A stretch of 64,000 bases of DNA, taken from Leptospira noguchii serovar Panama str. CZ214 (GTDB taxonomy: Bacteria > Spirochaetota > Leptospiria > Leptospirales > Leptospiraceae). Shown here one piece after another: positions 36,415 to 46,655 of this stretch. A model generated the notes under the pieces. That model had not been told where the DNA came from and made no database searches. It was given only the letters and a program-made list of their open reading frames with translations. The stretch covers positions 189,001 to 253,000 of the forward strand of contig NZ_AKWY02000019.1 in NCBI RefSeq assembly GCF_000306255.2, in the 5' to 3' direction. The translations under genes were made by a program, and so were the position numbers. Position 1 is the first letter of the stretch, and each line of letters opens with the position of its first letter.

Positions 36415-37194
36415 TTAATCTAGAAAACGTTTACCGTATTTGGATTCTATATCTCGAATATCGAATAGTATAAAAAAGTCTATGGTTTTAAAAACCTTGT
36501 CCAGCGCTGGAGTTCCACAAATTTGAGCTCCTGCTCTGAGGTAACCTTTGATCAACGCAGGAACTCTTTTATGAACTGCTTTCATATCGTCTGCTTGAAA
36601 GTTAGGATTGAAACCAGGAATTTCAAAACTTGGAAGAGGTCTTATATCAAATTCTTTTTCAGCGAGAGCGTTCTTATCTTTTAGATACGCATAAACTTCG
36701 TTTGCCGATTGTACATCCGTTTGATGTATAGAACCACATCCAAAAAGGTATCTAACGTTATATTTTTGCATATACGCTCCGAGTTCTGCCCAAAGCATAG
36801 AAATTACGGAACCGTCTCTATATTGGGGATGAACACAACTTCTACCTATCTCTGCAGTTTCGGCGTCTAATTCGTAAATTTTTGTAATGTCAAATTCGTT
36901 GTCTGAATAAAAACCTAAATTTTGTTTTGCTACGGATCTTCTTAAAATTCGATAAGTACCTACAATTTTATTTTCCTGGTTCTTATCGATTACAATCAAA
37001 TGATCGCAGAAAAGATCGTATTCATCCCTATCTTTGCGAGTTGCGGCGGATTGAGGAAGACCTTCTCCCAATTCGAGATTGAAAACTTCATAACGAAGTG
37101 CAAGAGTACGCTCTATTTCTAACTGGTTTTCGGCGATCCGAACTTCCAGTTTTCGTTCTGTTTTGATTTTGTTATCCACGAAACCGGTTCCCAT
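36415..37194 (-). CDS. GNAT-type N-acyltransferase, OlsB/PF13444-like
   Basis: 259 residues with the acyltransferase layout of ornithine-lipid and related acyl-homoserine-lactone-like enzymes. Segments are [65 protein letters not shown] and [16 protein letters not shown]. The family moves a fatty acyl chain from acyl-ACP to an amino group, for example of ornithine. No second acyltransferase (OlsA) is adjacent, so the acceptor is open. Older annotations call such proteins hemolysins, which is not supported here. The gene ends about 50 bp from the IS630 element. Confidence 0.8.
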   Translation of the reverse strand: MGTGFVDNKIKTERKLEVRIAENQLEIERTLALRYEVFNLELGEGLPQSAATRKDRDEYDLFCDHLIVIDKNQENKIVGTYRILRRSVAKQNLGFYSDNEFDITKIYELDAETAEIGRSCVHPQYRDGSVISMLWAELGAYMQKYNVRYLFGCGSIHQTDVQSANEVYAYLKDKNALAEKEFDIRPLPSFEIPGFNPNFQADDMKAVHKRVPALIKGYLRAGAQICGTPALDKVFKTIDFFILFDIRDIESKYGKRFLD

Positions 37195-37430
37195 AATAGT
37201 AACTCCTTCGGTTTTAGAATATTCAAAACACTATTCGTTTTTTTTACGTTTAGATTACATAGGAAATAAATTTCTGTCACCTCTTAGAAGAAAATCGACG
37301 TTTAAAAGATATTTTATTGTATAAAGAATCTGAAGCGCAACGCTTCGTTGTGGCTTACAAATTGTATTTAGACGATTGCGCGTATGTTAGTTTAAGATTT
37401 TATCATTACAAAATTAATAATAGAATTTTT
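37195..37430. other. Upstream region of the GNAT gene, no other gene seen
   Basis: AT-rich spacer, probably carrying the promoter of the minus-strand acyltransferase. No clear boxes. Confidence 0.3.
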
Positions 37431-37512
<82 letters not shown>

Positions 37513-37514
<2 letters not shown>

Positions 37515-37715
37515 AACGTAAGTTCGCCGAAAGAAAATCTGGGCGAATTCGGCTACCACGGACCGGGATCTCAGCTCCAGTCAATCAATTGCATGCAGAA
37601 AACATTATACAACTATCGTCTTTGGTTTCAATTGATTATAGAACAAGATCCGTTGGGCGTGCAGTGAGTTTAAAAGAGTTTTCTGCTGAGTTCTCCTACG
37701 CTTCAATTGCTTTCT
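37513..37715. repeat. Dispersed element T, copy 4
   Basis: Starts TTAACGTAAGTTCGCCGAAAG and has GGGCGAATTCGGCTACC then ACGGACCGGGATCTCAGCTCC. TCAATCAATTGCATGCAGAAA and a degenerate GTTTTCTGCTGAGTTCTCC end follow. The hairpin is damaged in this copy. A 64-codon frame across it is not a gene. Confidence 0.7.
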
Positions 37716-38493
37716 ATCAGAATTTATCTGAAACTGCATTTTGTGATAAACATTTAGGTACTCAATTTTATAGAGATGAGTAACTTTTATAGTTTTTGCA
37801 TGAGTTCACACATTTTTTGTAAAACGAAAACGTCTCATTTCTATAATCGCGAGACGAGCTTTTAAAATTTTTTTTAAACCATTTGTAAAAGTTCAATACT
37901 TTAAAATAATTGAATTTTATATTTTTCTTATTTGTAAATAGGAAACGAATTCTTCCTTTTTTGGATCGTTTTTTCAAAAAAAGACATTTCTACAAACTAA
38001 AGTTAACTTTTATAAAATACTTAAACAAAGTGAGTTCGGGCCATGATTCATTTTTCTGAAAAAACGTAGGATCTGAACTTTGCAGGTTGATTTCTAAAAT
38101 GTGAGAACTCTCACAATTTAGAATGGTGAAAGAACTATTCAAAGATGTATATTTTATTTTAAGAGACTTAATCTGTGGGAACTATCACAAATCACAATTT
38201 TACGAACAAATCCTAAAATTGTAGGAACTCATACTTTTAAAAAATTCTTTCTCATTTGCTAAACTCACGTTAAAAAATTTTCTTTGAAATCTTTAAGAGA
38301 AATATCACCTATCATAATAGTTTTTGTAATACAACGTAAACTTTTAGATGAAATGTGACGAGGCTACGAGCGATCATGAAGTGCAGAGACAATTTTTAGA
38401 ACTACTGCGTTTTGGTATTATTGAGTTTTATAAAATTAAGTGCTGTGAGCCCTTATTGTAAAGGGCTGTTAGTGTAAAATATTCAGTATTCGG
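37716..38493. repeat. Spacer with R copy 6 and repeat fragments
   Basis: GGTACTCAATTTTATAGAGAT near 37757 recurs elsewhere. A degenerate R element fills about 38027-38272, from AAGTGAGTTCGGG to CTAAACTCACGTTA, with TGTGGGAACTATCACAAATC inside. No gene seen before 38494. Confidence 0.55.
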
Positions 38494-38940
38494 TTATATA
38501 GTTCTGAAGAAATTGAAAGCTTTCTGAATGATCTTTTCATATTCAATTTTATCAAAGAAAATAGATTCTATATTTGTCATTAAATATGGCTCTTCATAAC
38601 CATTTTCATATGCAAAATTACTCCATATATATTTTGAACTATCAGATGTAATCTTGCAAGCATATGCACCACAACCTATATCTCCACATTCAGGACAAAT
38701 ATAAATTAAAGATCGTCCAGAGTCAGTTTTAGGTAGTTGTAAAAGTAATAATTCTTTATAAATATCTAAGTTATCAAACCCTTTCACAAAACAACCCATT
38801 AAATCACTTTCTTTGTCTAGTTTATTTAGCAAAGATTTTTTATTGATTAAAAAATCGAGAGATGAACGTTCGGTTGTGTAACTTGAATTCGACGTAAATC
38901 CTTTTCTGCGTAGAATCGTAAAACCAAGTTGTGATAACAT
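38494..38940 (-). CDS. Unknown protein with CPECGDIGCG motif
   Basis: 148 residues, no signal peptide or TM helix. The central LIYICPECGDIGCGAYACKI with a following IWSNFAYENGYEEP resembles a family of small proteins with a C-x2-C-GD-x-GCG core, then W-x-(D/N)F. They occur in many bacteria and are often annotated only as hypothetical; some lie in toxin-immunity gene arrays. The three or four cysteines could bind zinc or form disulfides. No toxin is next to it. It is isolated between repeats, and its AT-rich composition suggests possible transfer. No function is assigned. Confidence 0.65.
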   Translation of the reverse strand: MLSQLGFTILRRKGFTSNSSYTTERSSLDFLINKKSLLNKLDKESDLMGCFVKGFDNLDIYKELLLLQLPKTDSGRSLIYICPECGDIGCGAYACKITSDSSKYIWSNFAYENGYEEPYLMTNIESIFFDKIEYEKIIQKAFNFFRTI

Positions 38941-39020
38941 TACCTAACATCCTGAATATTAATTTTTATCATCAATTTACTTTTTGTTCGTTAAAAACAA
39001 AATTCAAAATTTTCAACTAA

Positions 39021-39815
39021 CTAGGATTCAACGACATTGAGTTTGATTGTATCCAATATCTTGGTAACTTTCTTGTCGAATTTCTTATTGAATACAAAAG
39101 AGTTTAAAGTTTTTTCAAGAAATAGAATCATTTCAACGGCTTTCCATTTAAGAATGTCGTTGTGATTTTGAATTTTACCGGAATGAAGATCGATAGAAAT
39201 CCCTCGAATGGATTGGTTTTTAAAATCTCTTCTGAGTGCGATAAATAGGGCTTGCGACTCGGGGGTTAAAAATCTAAATTTTTTAGAAAAAAGTACTGCG
39301 TCATGAAAATATTCGGGTCGAATTATCGAGCCATTCAATCTGAGAGATAAAATCAAAAAACCTATAAAGTCTGAAATCTGATGAAAAATTCCGAGCCCCG
39401 GAACGTCTTGTCCGGGATACAACCTACTTTTATCCATGGTTTGAGATTTCGGATGACGTGTCTGTAGCCAATTTATGATCAAATACTTCTCTTTAAAAAA
39501 GTAGTCGTTAATTTCCAATCTGTATTCTTGAATGCTTAAACGAAGATGTAATAAAATTTCTTTATCGGAAATTAAAACGAGTCTTTGAAAATCTTCTCCC
39601 ATTCCTGAAATTTCAAGTTGAATTTTTGGATAACCTTTCTTTCGGATTTCAGGAAGAATTCCAGTGATTTCTAATAATTCTAATATACTTTCTCTTGTTA
39701 GGGAATTGAAAAGATTACCCTCTTGATGTGGGAAGATAGAACCGTCTACGCCGGTTAGAAATTCGTCATATACGAAATCGAAAAATCTAGGGTTACCGTA
39801 ACTCGATTTGGTCAT
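39021..39815 (-). CDS. Unknown cytoplasmic protein
   Basis: 264 residues, no signal peptide or TM helix. Recognisable stretches are PKIQLEISGMGEDFQRLVLI, LRLSIQEYRLEI and INWLQTRHPKSQTM, then KSRLYPGQDVPGLG with IFHQISDFIGFLI. They have the alternating strand-helix look of a folded enzyme-like domain, but I cannot name a family. It lies 80 bp upstream of the CPECGD gene on the same strand and may be cotranscribed with it. Confidence 0.7.
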   Translation of the reverse strand: MTKSSYGNPRFFDFVYDEFLTGVDGSIFPHQEGNLFNSLTRESILELLEITGILPEIRKKGYPKIQLEISGMGEDFQRLVLISDKEILLHLRLSIQEYRLEINDYFFKEKYLIINWLQTRHPKSQTMDKSRLYPGQDVPGLGIFHQISDFIGFLILSLRLNGSIIRPEYFHDAVLFSKKFRFLTPESQALFIALRRDFKNQSIRGISIDLHSGKIQNHNDILKWKAVEMILFLEKTLNSFVFNKKFDKKVTKILDTIKLNVVES

Positions 39816-40210
39816 GATAATATAATAAAGTCAAATGGTTTAAAACGAAATCTTTTTGTTCCAAGATTCCATCAAAATCCTTTGGTATTTTTTTTTTCAA
39901 GGATAATCCCTAAGTCAAAAAATTGCAAATCATAAGATCGATTAACCTAAGATTTACCAAATGGTTTAGTTTGGGTTTGAATCTGTCCCGAAAACTTTAA
40001 AATCAATCATGAATCTTCAATAAAATGTATGGGTTTCTATATTTTATTGAAACTCAGTTTATCACTTTTGCAGATTCTTTATCAAAAATATTGAGTTGAT
40101 AACTGAGTAAACGTCTGAATTAAGTAATTTTCTATTTAATGGTAGTATTCTAAAAACAAAATGACTTAACCATAACTTGTTTTTTTGAAGAGATAAAGAC
40201 GATCCAATTT
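39816..40210. other. Intergenic, no gene seen
   Basis: AT-rich spacer between two minus-strand genes. No terminator, repeat copy or open frame that I can support. Confidence 0.45.
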
Positions 40211-41062
40211 TTATAGAATGGATTTTAATACTAGATCCGGAGACTCCACTTGAGGATAGTGACCAATTCCTAAAAGTTCTACTATGTCTGCCGAAGGAAC
40301 AAGTTCTCTATATCGTTTTACGATATTCTTACCACTGATCGGGTCTTCTATACCATTGATCATTCGAATTGGGATCGGAGAATTGAGTAAAGCATTTACC
40401 CAACGCGACCTGTTTATTTTTCTCTCCTGCATGTATCGAATCAACTTATAAGCAATTTTTTCTCCGCCATCGAAAGAAACTAACTCCCAAAATTGATCTA
40501 GTTCTTCAAGACTCGGTTTTGTATTTGTTCCGAAAACAGAGGAAAAATTTTTTTGAAAAGACTTACGGTTCATAAATTCGGAAAGAATCCATCCCAAAGG
40601 ACTGTGTAATAGTTTTTGTATAAACTTGGGTCTATGAGATTCCGGAAAAATTCCTCCATTGAGTAAAGTGATCGCTTGGATTTTAAGTCCTTTTGTTCCT
40701 GAATTTTTTCTATCTATAAAACGTGAGAGTAATTCCTGTGTCACAGTATCCCCTAAGTTATGTGCGAGAATTTTGGTTTCTAAGATTCCTTTGTCGCTTA
40801 ACAATTTTTCGATTATATCCGCTTGTAAAAAAATAGAATAATCAATCTTAGGTTTGGATGAAAATCCGAACCCTAGTAAGTCCAGAGCGATAACTCTCCT
40901 ATTCTTGGAAAGTGGTCGCCAGATTTTTTCCCAATCAAAAGACGCGGTCGGAAATCCGTGGATCAAAAGTATATTTTCACCTTTACCTTCTTCTTTAAAG
41001 AAAATTTTCCAGTTTTGATAAGTAGTATAATTTCCAGATTGTTTCCACGTTTCTAAGTTCAT
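40211..41062 (-). CDS. MEST-like alpha/beta hydrolase with Asn at the nucleophile position
   Basis: A 283-residue alpha/beta-hydrolase with oxyanion motif LLIHGFPTASFDW (32-44) and RVIALDLLGFGFSSKP. The elbow reads AHNLGDTVTQELL (100-112), where relatives such as mammalian MEST have HDYGD and epoxide hydrolases or dehalogenases have HDWG. A candidate acid is Asp240 (INGIEDPISG) and the histidine is His268 (GIGHYPQVESP). The nucleophile is thus Asn102 (AAC) in place of Asp, one base change away (GAC). The enzyme may be inactive, deamidate to Asp, or have another role. The fold call is firm. Confidence 0.85.
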   Translation of the reverse strand: MNLETWKQSGNYTTYQNWKIFFKEEGKGENILLIHGFPTASFDWEKIWRPLSKNRRVIALDLLGFGFSSKPKIDYSIFLQADIIEKLLSDKGILETKILAHNLGDTVTQELLSRFIDRKNSGTKGLKIQAITLLNGGIFPESHRPKFIQKLLHSPLGWILSEFMNRKSFQKNFSSVFGTNTKPSLEELDQFWELVSFDGGEKIAYKLIRYMQERKINRSRWVNALLNSPIPIRMINGIEDPISGKNIVKRYRELVPSADIVELLGIGHYPQVESPDLVLKSIL

Positions 41063-41556
41063 ATGATCTCCGTTTTACTACTCAGATAGATTTTTCTGAT
41101 AAAGTACATTAGATTTTGCGATTTGCTGTAAATGAAAGTTCTATAAAATTTCAAAAGAATCATCGTGTTCTTCATAAAACCGTTGTTTTGCGGTCTTCAG
41201 AAAAATTAAAAATCTATTTTAGAGAAGTTTCCTAAAAACATTAAAGAAATCTGTTACAATTATTTGGCAAGTTTTAAATAAAACGGAACCGTTGCGTTTT
41301 TTAAACCGTACTTTATGATTGAGTTTTCGGATCTAAAAAACGATTTTATTGAAAATGAAAAGTACTTTAAATGATTAAAAATTAGTAAAAGTTATTTCAA
41401 AGTATTATAAAAATCTATTATATTTATTTGTTAAGTTTTTAAAATCTGTTCCACAATTTAAAACTTTATTTTTTGAGACTCATAAAAAAACAAGGTTCTT
41501 CTATATTTGGGAACAGACATTGAATAAAATTACATTTTAAATTCCTAAGAAATAAT
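41063..41556. other. Intergenic, repeat fragment only
   Basis: TTTTTCTGATAAAGTACATTAG at 41083 repeats sequence at 3140 and 18630. Nothing else is supported. Confidence 0.45.
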
Positions 41557-43551
41557 TTATAAAGTAAACCGATCGGTAATTCGTCTCAAATCTTCCGCTG
41601 AAATTTCAAGGTTTTTTGCGGAAGAAGAAATTTCGTCCGCTCCGGAGGCGGTACCTAATGTATGATCATTAATCTGAACGATTGCTTGTGTAATCTCGTG
41701 AAAGGCTTGTTTTTGTTCGTCCATAGCCTGTTTTACGAATTCCGCATCGGCTCCTACCTTATCGGCGTTTTCTGCTACTTGTTGATTAATTTCTTCTTGA
41801 GCGTTCGTAATTTCGTACAACCTTTTCATTGCTTTGGAAACCGTATCCGTATTTTTGATGATTTCATGAATCACTTCGGAGGAAGATTGGATGCCGTTTG
41901 CTCCTGAATCCAATTCGTGATTGTTTCTTAAAATCATTTCGCTGATCGATTTGATAGAAAAGTTGGTTCTTTCTGATAATTTAGAAATTTCTTCCGCTAC
42001 AACCGCAAATCCTTTTCCTGCTTCTCCGGCTCTTGCAGCTTCGATTGCAGCGTTTAATGCCAGAAGAGAGGTTTGATCTGAAATATCGTTAATGATTCCG
42101 ATAATCGCAGACATTTCTCCCGAAGATTTAATTATGTTTTGAACCATGGTCTTCATCTGGCCGAGAGACTCTTCCCCTTTTACCGCTTGTAAAGAAATTC
42201 CTTGAGTTAATTGAAGCGCCTGCTTGATTTCTGATCCGATTTCACTGACGCTGGAAGAAAGGTTTTTTATATTATTATGAAATTCTATTATATTGTTATA
42301 CTGACGATTTGTTCCTGCCGAAATATTGTCCATCCCGGATGAAAGTTCTTCTACGGTAGCAGACATTTCTTCCGTAGATGCGGCGGTTGCTTGTGCTCCG
42401 GCTGCAAAGGAATTGGAAGAGGTTGTTAATTTTTCTGAAAACGAGGCCAATTCGGTGGAAACATTTTGAATTTCTTTTAAAGAATTACGAATACTGAATA
42501 TAAACGAATTTAAATCCTGGCTCATCGAACCGATTTCGTCCTCGTATACAACCTTGATATTGGATCTAAGATCTCCTTCCGACATAGTTTTAAAAAGTTT
42601 ACTTGCGTTTTCCAATGGACTTAAACGTTTTTTTAAAAGAACGTAAAGTAGATAAGAAGAAACGGATGCAGTTGCAGCACCAGCCAAAACGATTAAAACC
42701 AAAAGTCCAAATAATGATTCTCTGATTTCTGATTTGGGTTGAACCGCTACGATCGAGGTTTTCCATGTATCTAATTTATAAGGAATTACGTAGTGTTCGT
42801 CTCCTTGAGAAAAAAATTCGGTCATATTTCCGGTTTTTAATTCTAAGATCGTTTTACCGTAATTTTCTTTTGAGATGTCTAGATTTAGAACTTGATTCTT
42901 TTCTGGGTGAGCGATAACAACACCTTCTTGTTCCATCGCAAAAACATATCCTTGTTCTCCGATTTTAATTTCTTTGATGATTTTTTCAGAAATGGAATCG
43001 AAAGAAAGTGCAACCCCTACGAGTCCGATTGGATGATTTCCTTCTAAAATCGGAACTGAAATTAATGCGACTGGTAAACCATTGATCGGAGATTTTCTTG
43101 CTTTTGCTAAATAAGCTTTTCCTTCTTTTGCAGTAAAAACGCTTTGTTCCATTTTTACTTCGGAAATTTTGATCCCTATGCTTTTACCTCCTACTCCATC
43201 TACAATGACCGTTGCATCTTTATCTAGAGAACAAACGAAAATATTTTCGTAAACCCCGTATCTCTGCATAAGATCTTGATAAAAATTTCCGGCTATGGGA
43301 GAGCCAGATTTTAATGACTCTAAAGTTCGCGGATCATTTGCAATCGTCCATGCTACGTTTACGTGATTTGTTAGAAAAGAATCAAAATCTAAGCCGACTA
43401 CTGTAATGATACTTTTCATTTGGCTGAGATAGTTCTCTGTTATTTTTTTCTTTCCTACAAAGAAGGCGACTGCCGAAATAATACAGGTCAAAGCGAATAA
43501 AATTGAAATTCCAGAAATTAATAAGATGAATTTAAGATTCCTGTGACGCAT
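41557..43551 (-). CDS. Methyl-accepting chemotaxis protein with periplasmic Cache domain
   Basis: A 664-residue transmembrane chemoreceptor. TM1 is at ~8-31. A periplasmic double-Cache-like sensor spans ~35-278 ([57 protein letters not shown]). TM2 is at ~281-303, then a HAMP domain (~305-360, with [15 protein letters not shown]). The cytoplasmic signalling tip is [21 protein letters not shown] followed by [17 protein letters not shown], which docks CheA and CheW. There is no C-terminal CheR-binding pentapeptide. No other chemotaxis gene is nearby. The ligand is unknown. Confidence 0.93.
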   Translation of the reverse strand: MRHRNLKFILLISGISILFALTCIISAVAFFVGKKKITENYLSQMKSIITVVGLDFDSFLTNHVNVAWTIANDPRTLESLKSGSPIAGNFYQDLMQRYGVYENIFVCSLDKDATVIVDGVGGKSIGIKISEVKMEQSVFTAKEGKAYLAKARKSPINGLPVALISVPILEGNHPIGLVGVALSFDSISEKIIKEIKIGEQGYVFAMEQEGVVIAHPEKNQVLNLDISKENYGKTILELKTGNMTEFFSQGDEHYVIPYKLDTWKTSIVAVQPKSEIRESLFGLLVLIVLAGAATASVSSYLLYVLLKKRLSPLENASKLFKTMSEGDLRSNIKVVYEDEIGSMSQDLNSFIFSIRNSLKEIQNVSTELASFSEKLTTSSNSFAAGAQATAASTEEMSATVEELSSGMDNISAGTNRQYNNIIEFHNNIKNLSSSVSEIGSEIKQALQLTQGISLQAVKGEESLGQMKTMVQNIIKSSGEMSAIIGIINDISDQTSLLALNAAIEAARAGEAGKGFAVVAEEISKLSERTNFSIKSISEMILRNNHELDSGANGIQSSSEVIHEIIKNTDTVSKAMKRLYEITNAQEEINQQVAENADKVGADAEFVKQAMDEQKQAFHEITQAIVQINDHTLGTASGADEISSSAKNLEISAEDLRRITDRFTL

Positions 43552-44364
43552 TACAAACTCCAGATGGTTCTGTTACCAGACTTTCACTAGGGTTTGTTTT
43601 GAAAACACAGAACGGTGTTGGTTTGTTTGATTCTTTTGGTTTTAATTTTAAGTAAATTGAAGTAATACTCACTTAGAGAAACTTTTAAATTTTTTTTGAA
43701 AGAAGTTTAGGTTTTTTAACGATTATTTTTGTGACAGTTTCACATATCGTTTTTTGTTTATAGGCCTTTCAAAATTAAATAACCATTTGCTGTAAAACCG
43801 TCCAGGGTTTTTACTCTTTCAACCTATTTAATTATTATAATAAGAATCGTTTTGATATTAGAGTTGTTGAAAAAGTTAAGTTTTAGAATTCAATGTATTC
43901 TTTCGTTTTTTCTTTTATTAAGGAGAACAGATAATTCCGTTTTCCTAATGGTAGATGTATAATTTTAAAAGACTCAAATAAGCTTTAGGCTATTTAAGAG
44001 TATTATAAAAATATATTATATTCATTTAATGAGTTTTTGACAAACCGAACTAAAAATCAAATTGATTTCTGTAATTTTAATTCTCTTTAAATCGTATTTT
44101 GGGTTTTTGAATCGTTTTCTTGTTGTTAAATTATAAATCCAAAATTTTTTGAGAAATGAAAGAACCATAGTTGTTCGTTATGATAACGACAACTAAATCT
44201 AGAGTATAAACCTATACAATAGAATACAAATCAAATGTTCCATGTGTTATCAATGTAGAATGCACGGACCAAATACAGATTAGAGGTTCATCTATCTTTC
44301 TCAAATTGAGTATTTAAATGTTTATCACAAAATTCCGTTTCAGATAAGTTCTATGAATCCGATG
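43552..44364. other. Intergenic, one half M element
   Basis: TTAGAGTTGTTGAAAAAG at 43858 is an isolated left end of an M element with no matching right end. No gene seen. Confidence 0.45.
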
Positions 44365-44695
44365 TGAAAGCGATTGAAGAGTAGGAGAAACTAAAGCAGA
44401 ACGCTCTTTCAAACTCAGCGTTTCCTCCCTGAACTCAATGCATCGCTCGACAGATCGCGTTTTATAATAAAAATAGAGTTGTTGAAAAATGAATCGCCAC
44501 TTAGTTTCTGTTTCATGGAAACGGTCCATTGAAGCAGTTTTATTAATCGTCACATGTAATTTTTCAACAACTCTAATAAATTGAAACCAAAGACGATAGT
44601 TGTATAACGTTTTCTGCATACAATTGATTGACTGGAGCTGAAAGCGCGGTCCGATCTGCCCGTGGCAGCTGGATTCGTCCTGATTTTTTTTACTG
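44365..44695 (-). repeat. Dispersed element T, copy 5, interrupted by an M element
   Basis: On the minus strand it reads GACGAATCCAGCTGCCACGGG, CCGCGCTTTCAGCTCCAGTC, AATCAATTGTATGCAGAAAA, then an M element, then ACGCGATCTGTCGAGCGATG and GCGTTCTGCTTTAGTTTCTC. The two halves match uninterrupted T copies, so M inserted into an existing T. A 142-codon frame across this region is not a gene. Confidence 0.75.
44474..44575. repeat. MITE-like element M, copy 6, nested (102 bp)
   Basis: Starts TAGAGTTGTTGAAAAATGAA and ends AATTTTTCAACAACTCTA, the best-preserved inverted ends in the window. It contains the GTTTCATGGAAACGGTCCATT block. Confidence 0.87.
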
Positions 44696-44856
44696 AATTT
44701 TGATGAGACAGAACGTTTCTGAACGAAATACCGGATTTTCAAGAAAGATTGAAATTGATCCCAGCTGACTTTGGAGTCGTTTTGATTCTTAGGTCATCCA
44801 GACTTGATCCTTGAATCAGAATTGAAATCTTTTCCTGGAAAATATATATTGCCTTA

Positions 44857-46185
44857 GTGGCTTTAACTTTTAAAGAGATTTTAGATAGAATTCGGATCAT
44901 TGATCGAGACGTGACCGAGCTGAACCGCTTGAAGTCTAGGCTTCCTGCGGACCGGCCTTATTCTTCTTCTTTACAAATTTCTTTTGATAAACAAATCAAC
45001 GAACTCTTAAACGAAAGAGTGGGCCTCATGGAACTTGAGGTCCTAGATCCGCCAGCTTGGATATTGGGAGTTCCTACAACTGGGATTTCTTTGGAAACTC
45101 CGGTGCCGCTCAAAGGCCTTTTTCCGTCCGGAGATCTTTCTAAAGAAAAACCGGACGATCAAGACGTAATTAATTTCCTACGAGAACTTCCTAAAACGGA
45201 AATCCATCTCCACCTTGAGGCATGTGTCAATAAGGACACGATGAAAAGGTTGATGGTTAAAAATGGGATTAACGTAACGGACGAAGAGTTCGAGGCTAAA
45301 TTCAATTTTAAGGATTTGAACGGTTTCATTCAGGTATTCTTTTTTATTCAATCTCTTGTTAAGGAACCTTCCGATTTCTCATTTTTTGTAGAAAGTCTCG
45401 CGGAATACATGAGAGGGAATAACATCATTTATACGGAAGTTTTTTTCGCTCCTTCTAAGTTTATTCAGAATGGTCTCGATTTCGAAGAAATGATCGACTT
45501 CTTAGTCAATCGAATTCGGGAGGAAAAGGAAAGTGACGGTATCACCATACGCTTGTTAGTTGATGTGTCTAGATCCTTTGGACCAGAAAATGCGATGAAA
45601 AATTTGGATCGTGTTCTAAAACTAAGACATCCGGAAGTGATCGGGATCGGTCTTGGAGGTGCAGAACTGATGGGACCTGCCAGGGATTATCAAGGGGTTT
45701 TCCAAAAAGCGAGGGAAGCAGGGCTTAGAGTTGTGGCACATTCTGGAGAAGACGACGGCCCTTGGGCAATTTGGGAGGCGGTGGAGCTTCTCAAAGCGGA
45801 AAGGATTGGGCATGGAACTTCCGCGATACAAGATCCTGAGTTGGTAAAGTATCTTAGGGAAAATCATATTCCGATCGAGATCTGTGTGACGTCTAACGTA
45901 TTTACTGGAAAATACGTTAGAAAAGAACAAAACCATCCGGTTCGTTATTACTACGATCAGGGCCTTCCTCTTAGTATCAACACCGACGATCCTGAAATAT
46001 TCAATGTAAATCTTACATACGAATATTATAAACTTTGGAGATTCTTGGATTTCTCTTTAGATGAGATCGTGGATTTGATCCGTCAGGGTGTTTTTGCTTC
46101 CTTTCATCCAAATAAAGAATCTCTCTGGGCCGAAATGGAAAAAAACATTCATCTCGTAAAAGCAAGATACGGTCTAAAACGATAA
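44857..46185 (+). CDS. Adenosine deaminase family enzyme
   Basis: Hydrolytic deamination of adenosine or a related purine nucleoside in salvage. Metal and catalytic motifs are complete: KTEIHLHLEA (His117 and His119), GIGLGGAELMG, VVAHSGEDDGPW, RIGHGTSAI and SINTDDPEIF. It is 442 residues with an N-terminal extension of ~100 residues. The extension is helical and charged (FKEILDRIRIIDRDVTELNR, then DKQINELLNERVGLMELEVL) and unlike the ~340-residue core enzymes; it may oligomerise. The start is GTG without a strong ribosome site. Substrate may be adenosine, 6-aminodeoxyfutalosine or other; the motifs do not decide. Confidence 0.9.
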   Translation: MALTFKEILDRIRIIDRDVTELNRLKSRLPADRPYSSSLQISFDKQINELLNERVGLMELEVLDPPAWILGVPTTGISLETPVPLKGLFPSGDLSKEKPDDQDVINFLRELPKTEIHLHLEACVNKDTMKRLMVKNGINVTDEEFEAKFNFKDLNGFIQVFFFIQSLVKEPSDFSFFVESLAEYMRGNNIIYTEVFFAPSKFIQNGLDFEEMIDFLVNRIREEKESDGITIRLLVDVSRSFGPENAMKNLDRVLKLRHPEVIGIGLGGAELMGPARDYQGVFQKAREAGLRVVAHSGEDDGPWAIWEAVELLKAERIGHGTSAIQDPELVKYLRENHIPIEICVTSNVFTGKYVRKEQNHPVRYYYDQGLPLSINTDDPEIFNVNLTYEYYKLWRFLDFSLDEIVDLIRQGVFASFHPNKESLWAEMEKNIHLVKARYGLKR

Positions 46186-46358
46186 AAATTGTTTTGAAAG
46201 TAACTTGAGCGCTCTAATTTTTTATGGATCACTTGTGAAAATTTAACACTTCGTTTCCTAAACATCGTTTGATTTATAGAAAGACGTTGATTGAGTTTGG
46301 GTTTTTGTGATACTCTGTAAAATTTTTTTATATTGGTCCTTCTTACTTCTTTATAGAA
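46186..46358. other. Intergenic, no gene seen
   Basis: Short spacer after the deaminase gene, AT-rich, with no hairpin terminator. Confidence 0.4.
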
Positions 46359-46460
46359 TAGAGTTTTTGAAAAATGAATCTCTATCAGTTTCTATTTCAT
46401 TAAAACAGTAGATTAAAACAGTTTTGTTAAACTGAATTATGGGATTTTTTAACAACTCTA
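46359..46460. repeat. MITE-like element M, copy 7 (102 bp)
   Basis: Starts TAGAGTTTTTGAAAAATGAA and ends ATTTTTTAACAACTCTA. It ends 10 bp before the remnant antitoxin gene. Confidence 0.83.
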
Positions 46461-46470
46461 ATGTAAGAGT

Positions 46471-46655
46471 ATGAAGTTAAGATTCAAAAGCACTTCGAAA
46501 TATCAAATAACGATTCCAAAGAAATTCGGGAATTTTTAAAACTTTCTATGGAAGACGTTATAGAATGGTCTGTCGACGAACAAGAAATTCATATTGAATC
46601 GGCTAATAAATCTTTTCTTAACGTGAGTTCATGGAGAAATCAGTTTTTATCTTAG
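46471..46655 (+). pseudogene. AbrB/MazE-type antitoxin remnant, frameshifted
   Basis: From ATG 46471 the sequence reads MKLRFKSTSKYQITIPK. A one-base loss near 46516-46522 (CCAAAGAAATT for CCAAAGGAAATT) moves the frame, after which EIREFLKLSMEDVIEWSVDE and QEIHIESANKSFLN follow. Joined, this is the swapped-hairpin DNA-binding domain typical of AbrB/SpoVT and MazE-like antitoxins (K-x-Q-ITIPK-x-IRE-L-x-L). The frame is then lost in an R repeat at 46618. No toxin follows. Confidence 0.7.

Noticed and set aside
37589..37783. 64-codon plus-strand frame
   Set aside because: Lies in T copy 4 and a neighbouring repeat fragment.
44314..44742. 142-codon minus-strand frame near the deaminase
   Set aside because: It spans T copy 5 and the nested M element, so it is an artefact of repeat DNA.
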